Positions 51,145-60,036 of a stretch of DNA of 64,000 nucleotides are shown here, one piece after another. The DNA comes from CAUZJF01 sp965248605 (GTDB lineage: Bacteria; Chloroflexota; Dehalococcoidia; Lucifugimonadales; CAUZJF01). Location of the stretch: the NCBI GenBank assembly GCA_965248605.1, contig CBDFJV010000006.1, positions 310,001 to 374,000 of the forward strand, read 5' to 3'. The notes under the pieces are model-generated. The model did no database searches. It was not told the origin of the DNA and saw nothing but the letters and a program-made list of their open reading frames with translations. The position numbers and the translations under genes were made by a program. How positions within the stretch are numbered: position 1 is the first letter of the stretch; every line of letters starts with the position of its first letter.

Positions 51145-52326
51145 TTACCCAGCAACCGCGCCAGCCACGCTTCTCGCCCGCGGACCGGCGATCAGTTCTC
51201 GGTAAACGTCCGCTGCCTCGCGCTCCATATCCGCGGGATGAAAAGTCGATTCCGCGTATGATCGGGCCTTGCCGCCTAACTCCTCGCGCAGGTCTTGATC
51301 GTCCAACAGCCGTCGGATGGCCTCCGCGTACCCTTCAGGGCTGTCCTGCACGTGGACCGCGACCTCGTCCTCCATGAACCTTGGCTCCGGGTCCCGTTGT
51401 CGGACGTTCGTCACGATCGGAAGACCGGCCAGAGACGCCTCCATCATGATCTTGCTGAGCTGGAGCGTCGAGTGGAACACGAAGATGTCCTGCTTCTGCA
51501 GCAGCTCGAGTAGCCTGGCGTTGGGCATTGCTCGTATGAACTCCACTCGGTCGGCTACGCCGATGTCCCGTGCCAGATCTACGAGCTTGTCTGACAACTG
51601 CCCGTCGCCGACCAGGGTAAGTTCGGCATCTGGTACGTCAGCCATCGCTCGGACGATGTTTGTCGGGTCCTTGATCGATCTCTCGAACCGCCCGACGCAG
51701 ATCAGCCGAGCAGGCTTGTGAAGCGCATAGCTGTCTTTCGGAGTCAGTGTGTGGCCGACGGCATTGTAGATAACCCGGTGGCGCCGGATGCCACGCTTTT
51801 CCAGGTAAGGGATGATTGGCTTGTAGACGGGCAGAATCTCGTCAGCGGCAAATAGGGCTTCCCTTGTAGACCTCTCTGCTGCCTGGGCTACCAACCACCT
51901 GTCGAAGCGCGGCCGCCCGGTCTCGCGGTAGACCGCGTCTCGATTTGTGTGCAGAGAAAGGACCATCGGCACCGACAACGCGCTCTTTATCTTCGCGGCC
52001 AGGTGGCCTTCGAGCTCGCTGCCGTAGACGCGGACAATATTGGGTTTGACGGACTTGGCAAGCCGCAAGCCCTTGTGGAGCCATATTCGCAATGCCGGCG
52101 GCCAGATGAAGACCTTCGCCAAACTCGGGAGGGGCAGGTTATGAAGCACGAGCTTCGCCCCGCCAACCGTCTCCTGAAGCTCGCGGGGACTTGGTCGCTC
52201 ATCATTCAACGAGACGATGTGGACCTCATCGAACACCTCGCCTGGATTGAAGTAACGAGGCACGATCTCGCCCTTGCGGACAATCGTCTCGAGGCCGTTC
52301 CGGTAGACGATCAGCAGCCTGCCCAT
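51145..52326 (-). CDS. GT4 glycosyltransferase
   Basis: The 393-residue enzyme has ICVGRFERSIKDPTNIVRAMADVPDAELTLVGDG in the donor half and QDIFVFHSTLQLSKIMMEASLAGLPIVTNVRQRD, a variant of the GT4 E-x7-E element. The N-terminal half (RLLIVYRNGLETIVRKGEIVPRYF) is less conserved. It overlaps the next gene's stop (TGATG at 52324-52328). Confidence 0.88.
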   Translation of the reverse strand: MGRLLIVYRNGLETIVRKGEIVPRYFNPGEVFDEVHIVSLNDERPSPRELQETVGGAKLVLHNLPLPSLAKVFIWPPALRIWLHKGLRLAKSVKPNIVRVYGSELEGHLAAKIKSALSVPMVLSLHTNRDAVYRETGRPRFDRWLVAQAAERSTREALFAADEILPVYKPIIPYLEKRGIRRHRVIYNAVGHTLTPKDSYALHKPARLICVGRFERSIKDPTNIVRAMADVPDAELTLVGDGQLSDKLVDLARDIGVADRVEFIRAMPNARLLELLQKQDIFVFHSTLQLSKIMMEASLAGLPIVTNVRQRDPEPRFMEDEVAVHVQDSPEGYAEAIRRLLDDQDLREELGGKARSYAESTFHPADMEREAADVYRELIAGPRARSVAGAVAG

Positions 52327-53573
52327 CAGGCACTCTCACTCAAGACGGCGGATGCCTCGGTCCGTCGGCTGTCGACAAGGCCCTCCAGACGAGCGCTGAT
52401 CTGCTCTGCCACGGTCCGGGAATCGTACTGAGCAGGGGGTGGCTTTCCCGCCGGAACTTCGTCGAGAGCGGTACGTAGCGACGATATGATACCCGCGATG
52501 TCGGTTGGGCTTACGCTGGGGTATCCCATCTCTCGTAAGATTCGGTTACTTGTGCTGCCGGGCGGTGTCATCCCGATGATCGGACGGCCGGAGCCGAGAT
52601 AGTCCGCGAGCTTCGAAGGGAAAAAGACGTTTCCGTCCTTGAAGGAGCCGTCGATCAGCAGGAGGACATGGCTGTTGACGACATAACTCAGGCTCTCGGT
52701 GTATGAAACTCTACCAACCACCTCCACGATGTTGTCGAGTCCCAGATCGTTCAGCCTCATCAGGTCCTTGGGGCGCACCCGGCCCACCAGCCTTACGGTC
52801 AGCCGTTCGGCAAGGCCAGGAGTTTCGTTCTTGAGGTCCGCCAATGCCTCGAAGAGGTAGACCGGACTCCTGGCGCTTTGGAAGTCGCCAACATAGCTTA
52901 CGATCAAAGGCGGAGCTGAAGGCACGTTAGCTTGAGGAAAAAAAGCCTCTTCGTAGCAGTGGGGGATGGTGACGAACTTTCGGACGACTTCTGGCGGATA
53001 GCGTCTCTCCGCCAATGTCTGCGTCTCTCTCGACACGAAGTGGATCTCATCCGCGTTTCCGAAGACGCTCGCCTCGATCCGCTTGTTCACCATTCGATGA
53101 GGATTGACGGGGAACTGGTTGTAGTACGGGTTGTCATATAGCGGGTCGCTGAGATACGCGATCCAAGGAAGCCCGAACTCCCGGGCCAGTGTCCGAGCTA
53201 CCAGATGGCTCGTAAACGGCTGTGACCGCGAATAGAGCAGATCCGGACGTTGCTTTTCGATCAGCCCGCGTGCGGCCGTCACCGCCGGCCGGTACCAGCC
53301 GACCATCGCATCCGGCATCGCTGCAAGAAACGGGACGGTTCGGGTTAGCAGCCTGGACATCCCCTCGTATTCCAGTGCAACGCGAGTAACTTGCACAGTC
53401 GTGGGGATCAACGTGGCCAGCTCCTCGTCCTTCCGTATCTTCCCGGTTGGAGCGACGGCCACCACTCGAATGTCGTGGCCTAAGGCCGCGAGCCCACGAG
53501 TCGCCTTTAGGGTCGAAAGTGACTGCGCCGATAGGAATGGCGGCAGAGCGTAAGAAATCTGAAGGATGCGCAT
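52326..53573 (-). CDS. GT4-like glycosyltransferase
   Basis: The 415-residue enzyme begins MRILQISYALPPFLSAQSLSTLKATRGLAALGHDIRVV and has ADEIHFVSRETQ, IVSYVGDFQSARSPVYLFEALADL and FFPSKLADYLGSGRPIIGMTPPGS. In the last of these the lysine/aspartate pattern stands in for the usual glutamate. It is probably a GT4-like enzyme for the polymer backbone or side chain. Confidence 0.87.
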   Translation of the reverse strand: MRILQISYALPPFLSAQSLSTLKATRGLAALGHDIRVVAVAPTGKIRKDEELATLIPTTVQVTRVALEYEGMSRLLTRTVPFLAAMPDAMVGWYRPAVTAARGLIEKQRPDLLYSRSQPFTSHLVARTLAREFGLPWIAYLSDPLYDNPYYNQFPVNPHRMVNKRIEASVFGNADEIHFVSRETQTLAERRYPPEVVRKFVTIPHCYEEAFFPQANVPSAPPLIVSYVGDFQSARSPVYLFEALADLKNETPGLAERLTVRLVGRVRPKDLMRLNDLGLDNIVEVVGRVSYTESLSYVVNSHVLLLIDGSFKDGNVFFPSKLADYLGSGRPIIGMTPPGSTSNRILREMGYPSVSPTDIAGIISSLRTALDEVPAGKPPPAQYDSRTVAEQISARLEGLVDSRRTEASAVLSESA

Positions 53574-54608
53574 CTAAGCCCGAGTCAGGACCCGTTTCTC
53601 CACGCGCCTTCCCGCGGCCTTAACACCGCGACCTCGGATAATCCCTGGCGACACTATGTCGACCAGCACGTCCGTCAACGGCGATTCGTCGAACCACCCC
53701 CTGACGTCATCGATTCGTTGTGGACTGTCGTACCGCGGAGATAGGTCGTCGAAAGTGTCGAGGATGCTCCACTCGAGGAGCTGCCGGCGCGAAAGCGGGT
53801 ACATCCCGCTGAAGTTCGCGACAGGTACGATCCCTGCCACATACCTTCCAACTACGGGGATATGCTTTCTCAGCTGAACCTTGATGGGCAACAAAAATGG
53901 AGTGATCCGCGTCACGGCCGCGTACAGGAATCCCTTGGGCAGCCGCTTCGTTATCGCCCGCATCCAATACTTCGGCGTGAAGTACGACTCCCAGGACTTG
54001 GCGTAGACGTCGACAACAATCTCACCGCCCTCTTTCAGGTAGGGAAGGAGGCCCAGGAACGCCTCTTTCACTCTCGGTGTATGCTGGATCACTCCTATGC
54101 AGAATATCTTGTCGAATGTTCCCGGCTTGAAGGGCAGAGCGTAGAGGTCCGCCTGCGCCAACGTTAGACCGGAGTTAGGACCGTTGTTTTCGAAGCTAAC
54201 GTCCACGGCGTCGCTGTAGTCGATCGAGAAGACTTCCGCGCCGGTGCCGAGGGCGATCTCGGTAAACCTGCCCGATCCGCATCCCACCTCCAACACGCGC
54301 TGTCCCTTCAGGTCCGCCGGCCATCCGGTTTCGCGAAAGAAGCGTTCCTTCGAGATCGTGGTCCCATTGAACTTGTCCAACTGGGTCTTCGCGTGCTGGC
54401 GCCACTCGAACCCAAACGAAGAGGCGTAGTTCTTGGCGTTCACAAAGCGAGGTATGTGGTCTTCGATGGGGTATTCGGATTCGCACGCTGAGCACTTGAG
54501 CACTCCGCTCTCGATTGGCGTTTCCTCAGAGCCGTCGACCGGCCCCCGCACTTCAAGAGCACCCGTACATGCGGGACATTCGAGCAACGAAACGACGCGT
54601 CTACGCAT
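53574..54608 (-). CDS. SAM-dependent methyltransferase with N-terminal zinc ribbon
   Basis: The 344-residue protein starts with a Trm112-like ribbon (LLECPACTGALEV and LKCSACESEYPIEDHIPRF). A class I methyltransferase follows: GQRVLEVGCGSGRFTEIAL, VFSIDYSDAVDVSFEN, FDKIFCIGVIQHTPRV and LKEGGEIVVDVYA. A helical, partly hydrophobic C-terminal third (about 225-344) may bind membrane or lipid-linked sugar. ATG 54608 places the ribbon at the N-terminus. Positions 54609-54707 hold nothing notable. Confidence 0.87.
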   Translation of the reverse strand: MRRRVVSLLECPACTGALEVRGPVDGSEETPIESGVLKCSACESEYPIEDHIPRFVNAKNYASSFGFEWRQHAKTQLDKFNGTTISKERFFRETGWPADLKGQRVLEVGCGSGRFTEIALGTGAEVFSIDYSDAVDVSFENNGPNSGLTLAQADLYALPFKPGTFDKIFCIGVIQHTPRVKEAFLGLLPYLKEGGEIVVDVYAKSWESYFTPKYWMRAITKRLPKGFLYAAVTRITPFLLPIKVQLRKHIPVVGRYVAGIVPVANFSGMYPLSRRQLLEWSILDTFDDLSPRYDSPQRIDDVRGWFDESPLTDVLVDIVSPGIIRGRGVKAAGRRVEKRVLTRA

Positions 54609-54707
54609 GCCGAATCCTGCGCAAGGTTCCCGCAGCGCCAACCTCTACCCCCTGTGGAGGAAGATTGAGAACGGGGCTTCTCCAGCTTGATCTGTAGCAC
54701 ATCGCTC

Positions 54708-56636
54708 TCATAGAGAAGGTGTTGGGCTTCCTACTGACTGTTTCGAGAAATAGGCTGCGTACCACAGACTGAGGACTATCAGCGCCCACAATCGGTGCTG
54801 GGTTGGGAGACTCTCGCGGGTCTCCAACAAGCTACGGACCTGGGCTTCGTCGCATCTTTCTCGGACGAATCCATCCGGGTCGAACAGCACGTCCTCTGCG
54901 AAGCCTGAATCGGTCACGAGCCAGTGGTACGCAGGGACGGAGAACCCGAGCTTGGGCTGGTTGATCGTTTCAGCTGGCGCGCGCGAGGCCAGGAAGCGGC
55001 GCAGCAGGTACTTCGTCGAATAGCGACCGGTCTCATCTCGGTGGACCTTGACCGATGCGGGCTGGCGGGCAAGCCACTCGACCAGCCGGTGATCGAGAAA
55101 CGGGACCCGCAGCTCCAGCGAGTTAGCCATTGTCATCTTGTCGGCCTTCATAAGCAGGTCTTCTGCGAGCCACTCATGGCTAATCGTGAAGAGGAGCTGG
55201 TGCAGAGGCTCGGCGTGTTCTGCCTGTCGGTATCTCGCGTCCGCAATGCGCCGTGATGGGAGCGATCCGTTCACACCGAGGAGCTTTGCCTTTTCGACCT
55301 CGCTGAAATATAAAGGAAGTGTCATCTCCACGGGTTCATCCGCCAGATAGCGTTGTGGCCCAAGAGTGGCTAACTTGAGGCCACGACGCATCCTTGCGGG
55401 CATCGGCCGGGACGCCCAGGACGGCACGCCGTTCGCCGGAAGTAGTGCTCTAAGCAACCGGACGCGGCCAGCCCAATCGAGGTGCCGTTGAAGCGAGTCG
55501 AACCTGTAGCCACCTAGGACTTCGTCGGACCCTTCTCCCGAAAGAACGACCTTCACGTGGTCGCTAGCAAGGCGAGAGACGTAGTAGAGCGGAATGCTCG
55601 CCAGATCCGCGATCGGTTCGTCGGTGTGGTATGGGAAATCCAACAGGAAGTCCGAGAACTCCTGCTTGCCGATCACGATCTCGTGGTGGTCCGTTCCGAA
55701 GTGCTCGGCAACCTTTCTGGCCTTCTTCGTTTCGTCATACATGCCGCCATCGGAGAAACCGATCGAGAAGGTCGAGGTCGGACTGCCCCCGATTTCCCGA
55801 GTCGCGGCGGTCACAGCAGTGGAATCCAGGCCGCCGCTCAACAGGATGCCGACTGGTACATCGGCGACAAGCCGCTTTCGCACCGAGTCGATGAAAAGTT
55901 CCTCGAACTCCTGCTCAACGGTCTGCGAGGGCGCCCGCTCCGAATCGACCGCGTCAGGGTAGCCTGCGCTCCAGTACTGCTCGACCTCAACCCGTCCGTC
56001 CGAGCTGCATGTCATGTAGCGTCCAGGCGGAAGCTTACGAATTCCACGGAAAAGAGTGTCGGGCCCTGGGACGTACCGGTACGAAAGATAGTCCCACAGA
56101 GCCTGGTCGTCGATCTCACGTTGGAGTATGGGCACTCGCAGCAACGCCTTGACTTCCGATGCGAAGCCGAAAAGCCCTTGGGCCTGGGTGTAGTACAACG
56201 GCTTTATGCCCATCCTGTCGCGTGCCAGAAAGAGCTCTCGCGTCAACGTGTCCCAAATGGCGAAAGCAAACATGCCGTTGAGGTGATCTGTGACCTTTGG
56301 GCCCCATGCTTCGAACCCCTGCACCACTACCTCGGTGTCGCTCTCAGTCGCGAACCGGTGGCCCAGCTTCTCCAGCTTGGAGCGTAGCTCACGGAAGTTG
56401 TAGATCTCCCCGTTGAACGTGATCCAGTAGCGGCCCGACGTCGTGGCCATAGGCTGACGACCGGTGGTCAGGTCGATGATGCTCAGCCTCCGCGTCCCCA
56501 AAACGACGTTCCCGTCTTCGTAGAAGCCCTCGTCGTCGGGTCCGCGGTGGCTGATGACCTCGGCCATACCTCGCACCCACGAGGGCAGGGGACCAGGGTC
56601 GGCCGAGCTTGCTAGCAGTCCGACGATCCCGCACAT
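54708..56636 (-). CDS. Asparagine synthase-type amidotransferase (copy 3)
   Basis: The 642-residue protein has C2 in MCGIVGLLA, then ISHRGPDDEG, FNGEIYNFRELR and the synthase loop LLSGGLDSTAVT with GEGSDEVLGGYRF, so both half-sites are intact. It is the third such gene in about 12.7 kb, and it is distinct in sequence from copies 1 and 2. ATG 56636 abuts the methyltransferase stop with no gap. Confidence 0.9.
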   Translation of the reverse strand: MCGIVGLLASSADPGPLPSWVRGMAEVISHRGPDDEGFYEDGNVVLGTRRLSIIDLTTGRQPMATTSGRYWITFNGEIYNFRELRSKLEKLGHRFATESDTEVVVQGFEAWGPKVTDHLNGMFAFAIWDTLTRELFLARDRMGIKPLYYTQAQGLFGFASEVKALLRVPILQREIDDQALWDYLSYRYVPGPDTLFRGIRKLPPGRYMTCSSDGRVEVEQYWSAGYPDAVDSERAPSQTVEQEFEELFIDSVRKRLVADVPVGILLSGGLDSTAVTAATREIGGSPTSTFSIGFSDGGMYDETKKARKVAEHFGTDHHEIVIGKQEFSDFLLDFPYHTDEPIADLASIPLYYVSRLASDHVKVVLSGEGSDEVLGGYRFDSLQRHLDWAGRVRLLRALLPANGVPSWASRPMPARMRRGLKLATLGPQRYLADEPVEMTLPLYFSEVEKAKLLGVNGSLPSRRIADARYRQAEHAEPLHQLLFTISHEWLAEDLLMKADKMTMANSLELRVPFLDHRLVEWLARQPASVKVHRDETGRYSTKYLLRRFLASRAPAETINQPKLGFSVPAYHWLVTDSGFAEDVLFDPDGFVRERCDEAQVRSLLETRESLPTQHRLWALIVLSLWYAAYFSKQSVGSPTPSL

Positions 56637-57497
56637 CTACGTGGTGCCCTTCCGAGCCGTGATCCAGATCGACCAACCGAGGTAGCGGGCGTATAGCTTC
56701 TTGATCGCCCGGGGCGCCAGGCTGCCAATCAGCGGGAAGACCACGGGGAAATTGTCGTCCAGCTCGGTACCCAGTAGCCGCGTCCGAATGTCCTCGAACC
56801 GCCGAAATAGCTCGTTCTTGCATTCAGAGACGGTCACGGGCCATGTGTATGGATTCCCTGCCTCGGTGGCGCCGTCAGCGTAGCGACTGTTGAACTCCAG
56901 CGGCGTCAGGAATTGGTGTTCGAGGTGGAGGACGCCCTCGAGCAAGGTGAGGTACAACTGTCTAAGCGAGCGGCGGTTGTAGAGCATTACGCCGACTTCG
57001 CCGCCGGGCCTCAATACTCGGAAGATCTCGTCGAGCGAATGCTGAATCTCGGGGCTATGGTGGAGGACGCCCCAGGAATAGACATAGTCGAAGCTGTCGT
57101 CGCCGAAGGGCAGCCGCCTGGCGTCGCCGCATGAGATTCGCCCTGGTAGGTCGAAGAGCTGAAAACGTCTTGTAGTTAGAGCGACGGCCTGTGGCGTTAA
57201 GTCCACCGCGTGGACTTTAGCGCCTCGCTGGGCCCAGTTCATTGCCATCGTCCCGAGGCCGCATCCGACCTCCAGCACCGTTCGGCCATCGTAGTGGTCA
57301 TACGGAAAGAGCCGGTCAAACTTGCCACGAGCGGAGTGAAGGGGATGGTTCATCCGGTAGAAACGTTCGTCTACGTCCTCGAAGAAAGCCAGTGCACGCT
57401 CGTCGCTATCCAGGACGCCGGCGCCGTAGTCCATCGGGTTGTCGGTCCACCACTCTTTGACTGCGACGGTTGTGTCAGTCGCCACGGGAGCGTCCAC
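56637..57497 (-). CDS. Class I SAM-dependent methyltransferase
   Basis: The 286-residue protein has VKEWWTDNPMDYG near its start, then TVLEVGCGLGTMAMNWAQRGAK (motif I), VHAVDLTPQAVAL (motif II), FDYVYSWGVLHHSPE and FRVLRPGGEVGVMLYNRRSL. The C-terminal extension is helical. It belongs to the UbiE-like group common in polysaccharide loci. The start GTG 57497 overlaps the end of the unknown gene by 23 nt. Confidence 0.88.
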   Translation of the reverse strand: MDAPVATDTTVAVKEWWTDNPMDYGAGVLDSDERALAFFEDVDERFYRMNHPLHSARGKFDRLFPYDHYDGRTVLEVGCGLGTMAMNWAQRGAKVHAVDLTPQAVALTTRRFQLFDLPGRISCGDARRLPFGDDSFDYVYSWGVLHHSPEIQHSLDEIFRVLRPGGEVGVMLYNRRSLRQLYLTLLEGVLHLEHQFLTPLEFNSRYADGATEAGNPYTWPVTVSECKNELFRRFEDIRTRLLGTELDDNFPVVFPLIGSLAPRAIKKLYARYLGWSIWITARKGTT

Positions 57498-58191
57498 CTT
57501 GTATCGCCAGTGAGCGGGCCTTGCGAATCCCGAAAAGTGCCGCTAACACTGGTGTAACGACGAAGAAACTCAGGTCCAGGACGAATCCGAGGGCGTACGT
57601 CCGCTCTAGGGCACGTCGCAAGAGCAGCTGTCTGTGAACCCCACGGTCCAGCAGGAAGCTTCTCCCCCGCCCGTTCACGACCAATACGGGCGTCGAACTC
57701 ACTTTGAGCAAAGCTCGCTCAAGTCGGCGGAACCCGAGACCTAGCGGGTCCGGGTACATCAAAACAACCCCGTCGTGGTCCTCGGCTAGTCGGGCCACGA
57801 GTGAGCTCCATTCTCTCCAGGTGACCGTCCCCACGGCCGGCAACGGTAGCTCGTCGACGACCTGAGCGATCCTCATCTCGTCCCGACCGACCACTACGTA
57901 CTCCGGATGGGTGTCAGGCAGTAGCTCCGCCAACATCTGTTGGGCACTTGCTATTGCTTCGCCGTATGGCTTCGGGTGGGCAAGATACCGGAGCATCCGG
58001 GTGTACAGGTCGCCCGCCGCCGACAGCCGGCCACGGGCGATGGCTGCGAGCGTGCCCCGAACGTAGCTTGCCGACGACCCTCCCTCTAGCGGCTCAGTCC
58101 GGCGAACGAATGGGCTGTCCGCGCACATCATGATCAGAGGGCGCTCGATAGGCGGTGGAGTAGAGTTCCTTGAAGGCGCAAAGATCTTCAT
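57475..58191 (-). CDS. Unknown protein, possible C-terminal membrane segment
   Basis: The 238-residue protein is not recognised. An alpha/beta region (EYVVVGRDEMRIAQVVDELPLPAVGTVTWREWSSLVARL, VVLMYPDPLGLGF) resembles an UDP-binding or NAD-type fold without clear motifs. The C-terminus FVLDLSFFVVTPVLAALFGI is a likely single membrane span. ATG 58191 overlaps the deacetylase stop (ATGA). Being locked between deacetylase and methyltransferase genes, it probably serves the same polymer. Confidence 0.55.
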   Translation of the reverse strand: MKIFAPSRNSTPPPIERPLIMMCADSPFVRRTEPLEGGSSASYVRGTLAAIARGRLSAAGDLYTRMLRYLAHPKPYGEAIASAQQMLAELLPDTHPEYVVVGRDEMRIAQVVDELPLPAVGTVTWREWSSLVARLAEDHDGVVLMYPDPLGLGFRRLERALLKVSSTPVLVVNGRGRSFLLDRGVHRQLLLRRALERTYALGFVLDLSFFVVTPVLAALFGIRKARSLAIQGGRSRGD

Positions 58192-59126
58192 TGTGCGGCG
58201 GAGCGACTACCTAGCTTCGCTGATGCGATCTCGCCGTAACTCCCGATCCAGACGCGCTCTCGGTGTCTTGCCAGGTATTCCAACATCGACCCGAAATCGT
58301 CGCGATCGACGACGTGGGACGGGTCGAAGTATGTATTCAATAGGACCGGGTCGTCCGCTGCTAGAGCGACGTCCACGGCCTGCTTCCAACTTGCGAGGAG
58401 TCGCCCATCGTCGGGGTCCTGGCTCTGGGCTACCATACGCCACGAGTCGAAGTACGAGACCGGGGGGCCGACTCTGGCCGATACGGGGATCTCAATCACA
58501 GGCCGCTCAGACATATAGCCCCGTTGTTTAGCGTGCCACATGAGTACCGAGGAGGAGTACCGTAGTCCATGTTTTGCAATGAGATCGTGTAGACGTCCAA
58601 CCTGGCTTGGGGCCTGGAATGTGCCGAAGTGTGGCGTACGGAATCCGGTGGATCGGACGCCGAGCAAGCGCTCCAGGCTCTCCTGGTTCGACACAATCTC
58701 TGTCTCGATCTGGTCCCAGGAGAGGCTCGGGTAGAATCCCGTGGGCTTGTACCCTCCGCCTGGCAAGGCTTCTGTGTGCATGCTATACCCGTGGTTGAAT
58801 ACCTCGTGACCTGCCTCGACAATTCTCAGGTACTCCGGCTGCTGGCCTTCGGCCAGCTCGCCCACGACGGCGAAGCTGGCTCGAATGTCGAACCTGGCAA
58901 GTAACGACAGGAGGCGCGGCAAGGATTCGCCGTCCTCAGGGGTGTCGCAGTCGAAAGACAAACAAACCGCCACTCTCCGCTCGGTCCACGGGAAGGAGCT
59001 TTCTGGCCAGGAATTCGCGCGCACGAAGGACTGCTCAGGCGCCAGCCAGCCGAGCAGGTGGTTGACATACCGGTTGGAGGCTAACGGCCATCCAACGGAA
59101 ACCATCGTATCGAGCGGACTTGCCAC
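58188..59126 (-). CDS. Polysaccharide deacetylase
   Basis: The 312-residue protein is a NodB-type carbohydrate esterase. VCLSFDCDTPEDGE carries the Asp pair, RASFAVVGELAEGQ the first strand, and NHGYSMHTE the metal-binding His pair. GFRTPHFG is motif 3. There is no signal peptide. Homologues near exosortase-type polysaccharide loci are annotated as locus-associated deacetylases. It would remove N-acetyl groups from polymer or precursors. The frame abuts the interrupted methyltransferase. Confidence 0.86.
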   Translation of the reverse strand: MASPLDTMVSVGWPLASNRYVNHLLGWLAPEQSFVRANSWPESSFPWTERRVAVCLSFDCDTPEDGESLPRLLSLLARFDIRASFAVVGELAEGQQPEYLRIVEAGHEVFNHGYSMHTEALPGGGYKPTGFYPSLSWDQIETEIVSNQESLERLLGVRSTGFRTPHFGTFQAPSQVGRLHDLIAKHGLRYSSSVLMWHAKQRGYMSERPVIEIPVSARVGPPVSYFDSWRMVAQSQDPDDGRLLASWKQAVDVALAADDPVLLNTYFDPSHVVDRDDFGSMLEYLARHRERVWIGSYGEIASAKLGSRSAAQ

Positions 59127-60036
59127 TCAGACTATCTCCGTTCCGGAGGCCTGGTCCTTGCGGGCAAGGAATATCTGTTCGTGCGACAGCCCTGGCACGA
59201 GGAGCTGGACCAACCAGGATAGTCCCCGCGACCGGAGGAATCTGTGTTCGACGAGCTCGAACCCGTTCAGCGCCAGAAGGGTGTTAAGTGACGACGGCAG
59301 AAACTCGATAAGGTGGCGGTTCCACTCGACGTTGTCATAATAGACCCTGACGCCCAGGCGATGCGGACGTTTGAGCGCCGATGCGACGAGGTTCGTGTAG
59401 CCTCTCGCGATCGAGCCGAATACGTTGGGCATGGAGCTGGCGTTTGGTGTCGAGAGAATCAAATGGCCGCCTTTCCGCAATACCCTGTTGAGCTCGCGGA
59501 TCGAGTCCACAGGTCGGTCGAGGTGCTCGATAACCTCCAGGAACGTAACGCAGTCAAAGCTCTCCGACGCGAAATCCAGGTTGTAGACAGTCTGCTTGGC
59601 GAACCTGTCGCCAAGCTCCGGGTGCACTAGTGGTCCAACATCCTAGTATTGAAGGGTTCTGAGGTTACGGCTTGGTAGGGGCGGGTTTGAAACCCGCCCT
59701 GTCGTCGTAGCACGCCAATCTCGGCTACCCCTCATTTCAAAGATTTCGGTCTACTAGCTTCGCAATCCGAATATTGTCGTCGTACGAGTCCACGCCGATC
59801 GAGTCCACGCCCGGATGTGCAGCCGATAAGGCCGCGAGAAAAGTCCCGACGTAGCAGCCGACGTCCAAAACCCTACCTTCTGGACTGACTCGACCGACCA
59901 TTTTGATGGCCGTTTCCTGTCGCGGGTCGAGGTCGATTGTGTCCGCTCGGCCCGGATTGAACATATCTACTATCTGTCGCTCGTTGTAGAGCACGCCATC
60001 CACCATGAGTTTCCGCTCTTCCTGGGTCTGACTCAC
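59127..60036 (-). pseudogene. SAM-dependent methyltransferase interrupted by a 122-bp element
   Basis: Two pieces make one class I methyltransferase. The 5' piece (60036 to about 59737) encodes RQETAIKMVGRVSPEGRVLDVGCYVGTFLAAL and GVDSYDDNIRIAKLV, then hits a stop inside the element. The 3' piece (59627-59127) resumes HPELGDRFAKQTVYNLDFASESFDCVTFLEVIEHLDRP and RVLRKGGHLILSTPN. Removing 59631-59752 and one copy of ACTAG joins AKLV to HPEL in frame. The intact protein would have about 262 residues. As it stands, the first piece ends after motif II and the second lacks motif I, so no activity is expected. Confidence 0.9.
59631..59752. mobile_element. 122-bp palindrome-bearing insertion (MITE/REP-like) with 5-bp target duplication
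   Basis: The element is flanked by ACTAG at 59626-59630 and 59753-59757. Its core is an odd-length palindrome: GGGCGGGTTT at 59679-59688 and AAACCCGCCC at 59690-59699 around a central G. Imperfect outer inverted segments (TGAGGTTACGGCTTGG near 59660 against the complement of CCAATCTCGGCTACCCCTCA near 59716-59735) extend the symmetry. It encodes nothing. Its core belongs to the same style of GC-rich palindromes as those near 5334 and 5403. It must have been moved by a transposase acting in trans. Confidence 0.85.
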
